Shown: positions 1-5,162 of the stretch, piece by piece
Numbering within the stretch: position 1 is the stretch's first letter
How the letters are laid out: each line of letters begins with the position of its first letter
Source of the DNA: Chloroflexota bacterium
GTDB lineage: Bacteria; Chloroflexota; Anaerolineae; UBA4142
Direction of reading: 5' to 3'
Length of the DNA stretch: 5,861 bases
Assembly (NCBI GenBank): GCA_016199405.1
Contig: JACQGS010000067.1
Coordinates: forward strand, 1-5,861
The notes under the pieces: generated by a model
Told to the model about the DNA's origin: nothing
The model's database searches: none
The model's input: the letters and a program-made list of their open reading frames with translations, nothing else
Position numbers and translations under genes: made by a program

Positions 1-72
1 CGCCGGAACGTCTTTACGCGCCGGAACGTCTCTACGCGCCGGAACGTCTTTACGCGCCGGAACGTCTCTACC
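1..72 (+). repeat. In-frame 18-bp tandem repeat (four copies, window-truncated) in the Mo-cofactor subunit gene
   Basis: Units begin at 1, 19, 37 and 55, each reading CGCCGGAACGTCTNTACG except that the last base of the fourth is C. The variable base alternates T, C, T, C, so the array is also two copies of a 36-bp unit, which points to a recent duplication. The length is a multiple of three and the frame is kept, adding copies of Pro-Glu-Arg-Leu-Tyr-Ala before the LRDKKVFAPDG stretch. The array reaches base 1 and may continue upstream. Confidence 0.95.
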
Positions 73-653
73 TGCGCGATAAAAAGGTTTTCGCGCCGGA
101 TGGTCGGTTTGTGACATTGGAGCAAGTCGCGCTTGATTCATTGCATCACACCGATCAGCATCAGATTATGGCGGTCGCATCGTACGTCTCGCCGAAATCG
201 CCGCCGCCGTTTGCCGCGCAATTCGCGCAGGTGCTGGTGGATACAGAGACCGGGCAGATCACGGTTGAAAAATTAGTGATGGTGGTCGACAGCGGCGTGA
301 TCGTGAATCCGGCGACGGCATCCGGGCAGATCGAGGGCGGGATGACGCAGGCGTTGGGGTATGCCGTGTGCGAGGAAATGTTGTATGATGAAAGAGGAAA
401 TTCAGATATTAAGAGATTGGGAGATTACAAAATATTCGCGGCGGACGAGATGCCGGAACTGCAAACGATTTTCGTCGAGACGTTCGAGCCGTCGCATCCG
501 TTCGGCTTGAAAGCCGTCGCAGAAATTCCGTTGGACGGCGTCGCGCCGGCGGTGGCGAACGCGGTGTACGACGCGATCGGCGTGTGGATGAACGAGATTC
601 CGATGACGCCGGAAAGAGTGTGGAAGCAGATGACAGAGGCGACAAAATCATGA
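1..653 (+). CDS. Xanthine dehydrogenase family molybdopterin-binding (large) subunit, C-terminal part
   Basis: This is the last 216 residues of the molybdenum-cofactor subunit; the reading frame is open from base 3 and its start lies upstream of the window. The family hydroxylates purines, aldehydes or N-heterocycles at a Mo centre, with electrons passing through FeS clusters to an FAD subunit. Visible family landmarks are the stretch VDSGVIVNP (about 288-314) followed by GQIEGGMTQALGYA, and near the end KAVAEIPLDGVAPAVANAVYDA. There GAA at 522-524 is the conserved catalytic-type Glu, in a VAE context instead of the commoner VGE. The protein ends with the usual TPERVWKQM-type tail. The first 24 or so residues are a repeat of PERLYA. 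The stop overlaps the next ATG (ATGA at 650-653). The GTG at 111 is internal, not a start. The exact substrate cannot be told from this part. Confidence 0.93.
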   Translation, partial: PERLYAPERLYAPERLYAPERLYLRDKKVFAPDGRFVTLEQVALDSLHHTDQHQIMAVASYVSPKSPPPFAAQFAQVLVDTETGQITVEKLVMVVDSGVIVNPATASGQIEGGMTQALGYAVCEEMLYDERGNSDIKRLGDYKIFAADEMPELQTIFVETFEPSHPFGLKAVAEIPLDGVAPAVANAVYDAIGVWMNEIPMTPERVWKQMTEATKS

Positions 654-1021
654 AAGGAATAAATAGAGAGCGGAACGAAAAAAATGGACGCATCTCTCGA
701 CGAACAATAAAAAAAGTGGCGAAACGCATCGCGGAAAAATTTGACCCCGAGCGCATAATCCTCTTTGGCTCGTATGCGTATGGCAAGCCGCATTCCTATA
801 GCGATGTCGATTTGCTTGTCGTCATGGAAACTACAGAACGTCCGCTGGCGAAACAACTTGAAATCTCCCGCCATCTCTCTCCGCATCCATTTGGAATGGA
901 TATACTTGTTCGTGCTCCGAAGCAAATCAAAGAGCGCATCGCAATGGGTGACTATTTCTTGCGCGAGATAACCACCAAGGGCAAGGTGCTGTATGAACAC
1001 CGTCGTCGCCGAGTGGCTTGA
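650..1021 (+). CDS. MNT-type nucleotidyltransferase domain protein (antitoxin of an MNT-HEPN pair)
   Basis: A 123-residue minimal nucleotidyltransferase. The signature GSX10DXD is complete: Gly40-Ser41, then Asp52 and Asp54 in SYSDVDLLVV, with a third acidic residue at Asp84 in FGMDILVR. These are the metal and nucleotide-binding residues of the Pol-beta-like fold. In characterised MNT-HEPN systems the MNT protein acts as antitoxin, in some cases by AMPylating the HEPN toxin; that role is inferred here from the motif and from the HEPN gene immediately downstream. The ATG at 650 overlaps the stop of the Mo-cofactor subunit (ATGA), so translation is probably coupled to the enzyme operon. A longer reading from 584 exists but would lie wholly inside the upstream gene, and the domain does not need it. 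The N-terminal 25 residues are strongly basic. Confidence 0.88.
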   Translation: MKGINRERNEKNGRISRRTIKKVAKRIAEKFDPERIILFGSYAYGKPHSYSDVDLLVVMETTERPLAKQLEISRHLSPHPFGMDILVRAPKQIKERIAMGDYFLREITTKGKVLYEHRRRRVA

Positions 1022-1369
1022 AAAGCCAAAGGGGATTATCATAGCGCGCAACGTGAACTGCGAGCACGCCGCGAGCCCAACTATGACGCGGCTTGTTTCC
1101 ATTCACAACAATGCGCTGAGAAGTACTTGAAGGCGTTCCTTATCGCGCAACGCGTTGAGCCGCCGCGCACGCACAATCTGATTGAACTCCTTCGCCTTTG
1201 TCTCAAACGCGATGGGACGTTTGAAATGATCCGGCCGGCTTTCGAGTCGCTGAATCTGTACGCGGCTGTGATTCGCTACCCTGGGGTGGTGTCCGCAAAC
1301 AAGGATGATGTGCGTGGCGCCGTCCAAGCGATGAAGCAATTGCGGGAATTTGTCCGAGGCAAGTTTTAG
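993..1369 (+). pseudogene. HEPN domain protein (partner of the MNT protein), frameshifted near its N-terminus
   Basis: The natural start is ATG at 993, inside the end of the nucleotidyltransferase gene, with AAGG at 983-986 as ribosome site. It gives MNTVVAEWLEK, a typical HEPN opening, but that frame goes out of phase at the A run 1021-1024. From 1022 on, family sequence continues in the other frame: KAKGDYHSAQ, then FHSQQCAEKYLKAFL, then THNLIELL and YAAVIRYP, to TAG at 1367-1369. Restoring one A gives a 125-residue protein, the usual size. HEPN toxins are RNases, and some HEPN partners in these pairs are substrates of the MNT enzyme; the His in THNL is the conserved-looking polar residue here. 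As written no complete product is made; a TTG at 1127 would give only the last 80 residues. A sequencing error in the homopolymer is a real alternative. Confidence 0.82.
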
Positions 1370-1387
1370 AAAAAAGGTGATCATGCC

Positions 1388-1849
1388 ATGAACGAAAATA
1401 TTTCCGACCCTGAACCAAACAATATCGAGGCGGCATCGCCAAGCGCGCCGCCACCACCGCCTGCGAAAACCGCAAAGCACGCGCTCTTTTTGCCCAAAGG
1501 CGCGCTAATCGCGTTCCGAAAAAGCGGTCCCGCCGGCGCGATTGAATTCTTTCTCTACCCGGACGGGCGCATCAGTTTCAACGTTCCCGATGTTTCCAAA
1601 AAAGCGTACGCGCACCCGGCGCGCAAACTGAACGACGCGCAGATCAATCGCCTGCGGCATCTGCTCGACCAGGTGAATTTCTACCGCGCGCCGGCAACGC
1701 AAGGCAATGCGAGCGCCGATGGAGTCGCGTACGAAATTTCTGCGCGCGGCGGAAGCAAATCGAACGCGATTGAATTGTTCGACGGAAGCATTCCCGACGC
1801 GCTCAAGCCGTTGGTTGAGCAGTTAAACGCGTTGATGCCGCAAGGGTAA
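1388..1849 (+). CDS. Hypothetical protein, weakly emfourin-like
   Basis: A 153-residue protein with no signal peptide or membrane segment. Residues 1-30 are low complexity and proline-rich (a PPPPP run at 21-25) and look disordered. The rest is compact: a beta-type start (ALIAFRKSG... IEFFLYPDGRISFN, about 39-65), a helix LNDAQINRLRHLLDQVNFY (81-99), a strand GVAYEISARGG and a last helix PDALKPLVEQLNALM. The order 'xSGP.. strand, helix ending in F, YxIxxRGG, PxxLxPLVxxL' recalls the emfourin family of metalloprotease inhibitors, but that is pattern memory only and no protease gene is nearby. AAGGTGA at 1374-1380 is a good ribosome site for ATG 1388; the nearby ATG at 1383 stops after two codons. 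It sits between two toxin-antitoxin-like pairs. Confidence 0.8.
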   Translation: MNENISDPEPNNIEAASPSAPPPPPAKTAKHALFLPKGALIAFRKSGPAGAIEFFLYPDGRISFNVPDVSKKAYAHPARKLNDAQINRLRHLLDQVNFYRAPATQGNASADGVAYEISARGGSKSNAIELFDGSIPDALKPLVEQLNALMPQG

Positions 1850-1854
1850 GGAGG
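1847..1854 (+). promoter_or_regulatory. Strong ribosome binding site overlapping a stop codon
   Basis: TAAGGAGG places a consensus Shine-Dalgarno sequence on the TAA stop of the upstream gene, 5 bases before ATG 1860. It fixes the start of the 92-residue protein and is among the strongest ribosome sites in the window, consistent with high expression of the first gene of a toxin-antitoxin pair. Confidence 0.8.
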
Positions 1855-1859
1855 TTGGA

Positions 1860-2138
1860 ATGGTAATTGAGATGAGGCATGTGGCTCAAGAATTGGCGAT
1901 GAGCGAAGAAGATGTCGCGCGAGAGGCGTTGCGCGCATTGCTCCGCACCAAGATTCATGCGTTTGATGCTGAACGGCGAGCGCGGTGCGCCAAGTTTGGG
2001 GCAAGCTCTCTAACAGAAATGGACGCGCTCATTCGCGCGGGGAAAGTGGAAGAGGACGCGATACTGGATGATTTTCAGAACGTGGACTATCTCACCAACC
2101 GTATCGCGCGCCTGCAAAAACTGCTCGGAGAACTCTGA
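1860..2138 (+). CDS. Small charged helical protein, putative antitoxin of a TumE-like pair
   Basis: A 92-residue, almost wholly alpha-helical, highly charged protein. I do not recognise a named family with certainty. The N-terminal half (MRHVAQELAMSEEDVAREALRALL in outline, residues 5-28) looks like the short helical DNA-binding or dimerisation part seen in many antitoxins. The middle LTEMDALIRAGKVEEDAILDDF and the tail IARLQKLLGEL are suited to partner binding or a short coiled coil. The stop overlaps the next start by one base (TGATG at 2136-2140), the classic arrangement of antitoxin before toxin. The antitoxin role is inferred from size, composition and this coupling, not from a recognised domain. 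An internal ATG at 1872 is possible, but the ribosome site favours 1860. Confidence 0.85.
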   Translation: MVIEMRHVAQELAMSEEDVAREALRALLRTKIHAFDAERRARCAKFGASSLTEMDALIRAGKVEEDAILDDFQNVDYLTNRIARLQKLLGEL

Positions 2139-2497
2139 TGCCCAGCTTGGAACAACTCGCCTCGATTGACGAACAGGAATTTCCAGATATAGTCGAATCA
2201 ACCAGTATTATTCGTGACAAGTTGCGCGTGGTGCTGATTGATGAGTCGTTTATTGATTTCTGGTGGTCGAGCGAGATTGACGGACGATTTGCTTGCCATT
2301 GGGAACGGACGCATGTGGACGGCAAGCATTTCCGTCACAACAACATGCCACATGCGAAATGGAAGTCGGTGAAGACATTCCCAAAACACTTCCACGACGG
2401 CGATACAGGCGAGGTGATCGAGAGTTTTCTGTCCGAAGATCCTGAAGGAGCAGTTCGCGAGTTCCTCGGGTATGCGCGAGGCAAGTTGGGCGGATGA
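2138..2497 (+). CDS. TumE/DUF6516-like putative toxin
   Basis: A 119-residue protein. The order of motifs is that of TumE-like proteins: a strand ending in CHWER (53-57), then RHNNMPH (66-72) in the place of the family's 'RxDNxPHH', then FPKHFHDG (81-88) in the place of 'FPHHxHxG', and a C-terminal helix EGAVREFLGYARGKL. The dense His cluster (His54, 64, 67, 72, 84, 86) could form an active site or bind metal, but the mechanism is not something I can state. GGAG at 2127-2130 and the one-base overlap with the upstream stop imply coupled translation with the 92-residue protein. The stop is only 4 bases before the amidohydrolase start, so this gene is also locked into the catabolic operon. Confidence 0.82.
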   Translation: MPSLEQLASIDEQEFPDIVESTSIIRDKLRVVLIDESFIDFWWSSEIDGRFACHWERTHVDGKHFRHNNMPHAKWKSVKTFPKHFHDGDTGEVIESFLSEDPEGAVREFLGYARGKLGG

Positions 2498-2501
2498 GAA
2501 G

Positions 2502-3783
2502 ATGAAGGTCAACTCCCTCCGCATCTCCCCCACCCGCCTCCGCGCGGATTTTGACGCGCTCGCGCAGATCGGCGCGACCCCACCCCTTCTCTCCTCCTCT
2601 ATTAGGGGAGGGGCAGGGGGAGAGGTCGGCGTGCATCGCCCGACGTTCAGCGAAGCGCATCTGTCCGCGCGCAAATGGTTCCGCGAGCAAATCGAAAAAG
2701 CTGGGCTGGAATTTCGCGTGGACGGCGCAGGAAATCATTCTGCATTCTTGCATTGTACGACGCAATCTCCAATCTCGAACTCTCCTCCTCGGCTCGCATC
2801 TCGATTCCGTGCTAAACGGCGGACGCTTTGACGGCGCGCTCGGCGTGCTTGCCGCGCTCGAAGTCCTGCGCGTTGTGAAAGAAAATAATCTTTCGCTCAC
2901 AATGAATCTCGAAGCGATTGATTTCACAGACGAGGAAGGCACGCTCGTTGGCTTGCTCGGCAGCGCGGCAATTGCCGGCAAAATAAAGCCGGAGCATTTG
3001 CAAAATCCGCGCGGCGGACGCGCCGCGCTCGAAGAAGGAATGCAGCGCGCCGGCGTCAGCGCTGAAAGCATTTTGCGCGCGGCGCGTCCGCGCGAATCGC
3101 TCGGCGGTTATTTGGAGTTGCATATCGAGCAAGGGCAGCGGCTGGAACGCGCGGGCGTGAATATCGGCATCGTGACCGACATCGTCGGCATTGGCTCGTA
3201 TCGGCTGACCTTTATTGGACGCGCGGATCACGCCGGCACGACGACGATGCAAGACCGGCTCGACGCGGCACAGGGCGCGAGCGCGTTCACTGGAGCGATT
3301 AGAGATTTAGTGATTGAGAGATTTCTGAATTGTGTTGCGAATGTGGGCAAAATGGAGTTCGAGCCGGGCGCGTTTAATATCGTACCCGCGCGGGTGACGG
3401 CCTCGCTCGAGTTTCGCGCGCCGAACGCGGCTGAGTTCACGCGGCTCGAAGCGGCTTTGCTCGATTGTGCGGAATTGCAATCGAAGCGATTTGGATTAGG
3501 ATTGGAGAAAGAATTTCTCGGCAAGCATTCGCCGTCGCCGATGAGCGAAGGCGTGCAGAAAACATTCGTGGACGCGTGCGACGCGCTGGGGTTATCGCGG
3601 ATGGATTTGGTTTCCGGCGCGGGGCACGACGCGCAGTCGCTCGCCTCGCTTTGTCCGGTCGGAATGATTTTTGTGCCGTCGGTCGACGGCGCGAGTCATT
3701 CGCCGCGCGAATTTACAAAATGGGGAGATTGTGTGAACGGCGCGAATCTATTATTGCAGGCGGCAATCAAGATGTCCGGTTGA
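2502..3783 (+). CDS. Zn-dependent amidohydrolase of the M20 AllC/HyuC type (allantoate amidohydrolase or N-carbamoyl-L-amino acid hydrolase), frame disrupted
   Basis: This hydrolyses an N-carbamoyl or ureido amide, as in purine and hydantoin breakdown; the exact substrate is open. The N-terminal part is read in the frame of ATG 2502 (MKVNSLRISP... FSEAHLSARKWFREQIEKAGLEFRVDGAGN). After about 2776 the family sequence continues one frame over, from RTLLLGSHLDSV to the TGA at 3781-3783. With one 7-bp unit at 2763-2776 removed, the gene is a clean 424-residue frame. In that numbering the likely metal ligands are His97, Asp108, Glu143, His205 (HIEQG) and His397 (ASHSPREF), with Glu142 as base. ADHAGTT (239-245) marks the dimerisation domain and SGAGHDA the active-site loop. 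A palindromic element adds about 13 residues after GATP. An uninterrupted reading from TTG 2551 to the end has a wrong N-terminus. Confidence 0.88.
2576..2627 (+). repeat. Intragenic palindromic C-rich/G-rich element
   Basis: The left arm starts GACCCCACCCC and the right arm ends GGGGGAGAGGTC; around the ATTA centre the arms are an imperfect inverted repeat rich in C on the left and G on the right. The DNA lies between codons for GATP and GVHRPTFSE, which in this family are normally only about three residues apart. The insertion is therefore in frame and adds about 13 residues. The sequence style matches dispersed palindromic repeats known from many bacterial genomes. Confidence 0.75.
2763..2776 (+). 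repeat. Tandem heptamer CAATCTC x2 at the frame break of the amidohydrolase gene
   Basis: Two exact copies, 2763-2769 and 2770-2776. Upstream of them the conserved protein is in the frame of ATG 2502, downstream it is in the +1 frame. Seven is 1 modulo 3, so one extra copy accounts exactly for the break: with one copy the reading is CTTQSRTLLLGSHLDSV, an uninterrupted family sequence. Confidence 0.88.
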
Positions 3784-3785
3784 GT

Positions 3786-3809
3786 TTGCTTGGTTCAGCG
3801 CTCTATCGG
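3786..3809 (+). repeat. Left arm of a 24-bp inverted repeat
   Basis: Bases 3790-3809 (TTGGTTCAGCGCTCTATCGG) are the exact reverse complement of 4083-4102. Extending outward to 3786 and 4106 gives 23 of 24 matches. The arm starts 3 bases after the amidohydrolase stop. The arms enclose 273 bases with two palindromes and a small gene. Confidence 0.93.
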
Positions 3810-3822
3810 GTAATCGGGTTCG

Positions 3823-3840
3823 TTCGTCGACGTCGACGAA
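3823..3840. other. Perfect 18-bp palindrome
   Basis: TTCGTCGACGTCGACGAA is its own reverse complement. It lies just inside the left inverted-repeat arm and after two ATCGGGT copies (3805-3811 and 3813-3819). Such a site would suit a dimeric DNA-binding protein or a recombinase, but no protein can be named from the sequence. Confidence 0.7.
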
Positions 3841-3844
3841 ACCG

Positions 3845-3867
3845 GCGCGGCTAAAATTTTGCCGCGC
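3845..3867 (+). other. GC hairpin with AT-rich loop upstream of the small gene
   Basis: GCGCGGC pairs with GCCGCGC over 7 bases, with loop TAAAATTTT. There is no T run after the stem, so it is not a standard intrinsic terminator; it could be a weak terminator for the amidohydrolase transcript or a leader structure for the small gene 27 bases downstream. Confidence 0.45.
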
Positions 3868-3893
3868 TATAAACGATGAAAAGGAGAACCACC

Positions 3894-4040
3894 ATGAAGT
3901 TCAACAACCTCGGAATGCTCTTGCTCGCGATCTACCTGATTTTGGTGGGCGTGAGCGCGTTCATTTCGCTAGGATCTCTGAGTATCGTGATCGCCATTCT
4001 CGCGCTCGTTGCGGGCATTCTGCTTTTGATCGGCAAGTAA
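3894..4040 (+). CDS. Small (48-residue) membrane protein
   Basis: ATG 3894 follows AAGGAG (3881-3886) at ideal spacing, and the frame runs to TAA at 4038-4040. The product starts MKFNNLGMLLLAIYLILVGV and is hydrophobic almost throughout: one membrane helix at about residues 7-25, a short SLGSLS turn, and a second helix at about 31-46 ending in IGK. That makes a two-helix hairpin with few charged residues. I recall similar 45-55 residue proteins from Chloroflexota genomes, all without known function; this is recollection, not a search. It is the only gene between the inverted-repeat arms at 3786-3809 and 4083-4106, and it lies before the cation transporter gene. A role as a small membrane regulator or stabiliser is possible but unproven. 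Confidence 0.8.
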   Translation: MKFNNLGMLLLAIYLILVGVSAFISLGSLSIVIAILALVAGILLLIGK

Positions 4041-4052
4041 GCAGCCGGAACG

Positions 4053-4081
4053 CCCGCGCGGACAATCCGGTCGCGCGTGGG
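4053..4081 (+). other. GC-rich imperfect hairpin after the small gene
   Basis: CCCGCGCG at 4053-4060 can pair with CGCGCGTGGG at 4072-4081 with one bulged T and an 11-base loop. It starts 12 bases after the stop of the small gene. No T run follows, so termination is uncertain; it may only be a stabilising 3' structure. Confidence 0.35.
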
Positions 4082-4082
4082 A

Positions 4083-4106
4083 CCGATAGAGCGCTGAACC
4101 AAACAA
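4083..4106 (-). repeat. Right arm of the 24-bp inverted repeat
   Basis: Reverse complement of 3786-3809 with one mismatch. It ends 31 bases before the start of the cation transporter gene, so anything mobile or invertible here would change that gene's upstream region. No clear target-site duplication is visible outside the arms. Confidence 0.93.
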
Positions 4107-4137
4107 TACAGGCAAAACAGTTTGAAAGAATTTTCCA

Positions 4138-5073
4138 ATGTCCATCTCACAAATCCCACTCGATAACGGCGCGATCAAACCCATCGCAACCACGGCGGTG
4201 CGCCCGCGCGCCGGTCGCGGCACGATCTGGCTCGACGTGAGCGCGCCCAGCGATGAGGATCTCGCGTGGCTCGTACGTGAGTACAAGTTCCACCCGCTCG
4301 CGATCGAAGATTGTAAGAATTTCAACCAGCGCGCCAAAGTGGAAGACTATAGCAATTACTTGTTCCTCTCATTTACAACCTCCACGCTCGCCAACGGCGA
4401 ACTCGTCGTGCAAGAAATGGAAGCGTTCCTCGGACCAAACTACCTGATCACCGTCCATCGCGAACCGTTGCCCGCGCTCGACGCCGCGCGCAAGTATGCC
4501 ACGAACAAAACGCGCGCCGATTTTCTCCTGTACCTTTTCGCTGATCACATGACCGACGCGTATTTCCCGCTGCTCGACGAAATTGATGACGAGATTGACA
4601 CGCTCGAAGATCAGATTCTCGAAAATCCGACGCGCGAAACGCTCCAGCGCATCTTTACGCTCAAACAACAATTGATCCATCTGCGCAAAGTGACGGGACC
4701 GATGCGCGAGGTGATGAACCGCCTCGCCGGCACACGCGATCCGATGATCGACGCGCGCACCGCGCTCTACTTTCGCGATGTCTACGATCATCTCACGCGC
4801 ATCTACGAACTGATCGAGACCTCGCGCGACTTGCTCGGCAACGCGCTCGACGCGTATCTTTCGACCGTGTCGAATCGGCTGAACGAAGTGATGAAGCGGC
4901 TGACGCTCTTCACGACCGTCTTTATGCCGATCTCTTTTCTCGTCGGATTCGCCGGCATCAATTTTCAACAAATGCCGTTTGACAATCCGACCGCGTTCAG
5001 TATTCTGCTGGCGACGCTCGTGATTTTTCCCAGCGCAATGCTGATCTGGTTCGTGCGGAGCAAGTGGGTGTGA
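4138..5073 (+). CDS. corA: CorA family divalent cation transporter with GIN signature
   Basis: A 311-residue protein of normal CorA length, expected to form a pentameric inner-membrane channel for Mg2+ or another divalent cation. The cytoplasmic N-terminal domain includes IWLDVSAPSDEDL and FHPLAIEDC (the 'HPLAxED' landmark) and YLFLSF. A long acidic helix region follows (LLDEIDDEIDTLEDQIL, about 144-160), then the stalk helix with VTGPMREVMNRL. Two membrane helices end the protein, about 257-276 and 286-306, with the basic tail RSKWV. The signature at the end of the first helix is Gly273-Ile274-Asn275 (bases 4954-4962) instead of the nearly universal Gly-Met-Asn, and the loop reads FQQMPFDNP rather than the usual acidic MPE form. 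Specificity may thus differ from Mg2+. The ribosome site (GAAAG in the 4120s) is modest. Confidence 0.93.
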   Translation: MSISQIPLDNGAIKPIATTAVRPRAGRGTIWLDVSAPSDEDLAWLVREYKFHPLAIEDCKNFNQRAKVEDYSNYLFLSFTTSTLANGELVVQEMEAFLGPNYLITVHREPLPALDAARKYATNKTRADFLLYLFADHMTDAYFPLLDEIDDEIDTLEDQILENPTRETLQRIFTLKQQLIHLRKVTGPMREVMNRLAGTRDPMIDARTALYFRDVYDHLTRIYELIETSRDLLGNALDAYLSTVSNRLNEVMKRLTLFTTVFMPISFLVGFAGINFQQMPFDNPTAFSILLATLVIFPSAMLIWFVRSKWV

Positions 5074-5098
5074 AGCCAAAGTGCAAAGTGGAAAGTCA

Positions 5099-5144
5099 AA
5101 AGCCAAAAGCGAAAAGCAAATTCCTGCTTTTGCCTTTTAGCTTT
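5099..5144 (+). terminator. Long AT-rich hairpin between corA and the FAD subunit gene
   Basis: Arms 5099-5118 and 5125-5144 pair at 17 of 20 positions around a 6-base loop, with a perfect 7-bp inner stem (AAAAGCA/TGCTTTT). The left arm is part of a run of related A-rich words from 5076 on, and TTTTAGCTT recurs after the right arm (5150-5157 region). T-rich sequence follows the inner stem, so it could work as a terminator or attenuator. It ends 18 bases before the next ATG, which itself has no clear ribosome site. Confidence 0.5.
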
Positions 5145-5162
5145 GCGCTTTTAGCTTGAAAT

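Noticed and set aside
1..72. CRISPR array
   Set aside because: The units are contiguous 18-bp copies with no spacers and are read in frame as protein.
584..649. Upstream extension of the nucleotidyltransferase to 584
   Set aside because: The extra 22 residues lie inside the Mo subunit gene and belong to no domain; ATG 650 gives a full-length domain and an ATGA overlap.
1017..1028. Programmed -1 frameshift to make the HEPN protein
   Set aside because: The site has only four A bases in the wrong phase and no X XXY YYZ heptamer in the HEPN frame, so a mutation or sequence error is more likely.
2250..3071. Long minus-strand reading frame (273 residues) and other minus-strand frames
   Set aside because: These are shadows of GC-rich plus-strand genes with no recognisable domain; the SPCPSPNRGGEKGWG stretch is only the palindromic repeat read backwards.
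2551..3783. A 410-residue protein starting at TTG 2551
   Set aside because: Its first 75 or so residues are Arg/Ser-rich and unlike the family, while the overlapping frame from ATG 2502 carries the true N-terminal sequence. The start is an artefact of the frame break.
3465..3854. Plus-strand 129-residue frame overlapping the amidohydrolase end
   Set aside because: Arg-rich shadow of the amidohydrolase gene with no domain and no ribosome site.
3868..3873. TATAAA as a -10 promoter box for the small membrane gene
   Set aside because: No matching -35 box stands about 17 bases upstream (the sequence there is the GC hairpin), so the support is too weak.
4369..5106. Minus-strand 245-residue frame opposite corA
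   Set aside because: The strong CorA signature on the plus strand accounts for this region, and the antisense product is a charged, featureless shadow.
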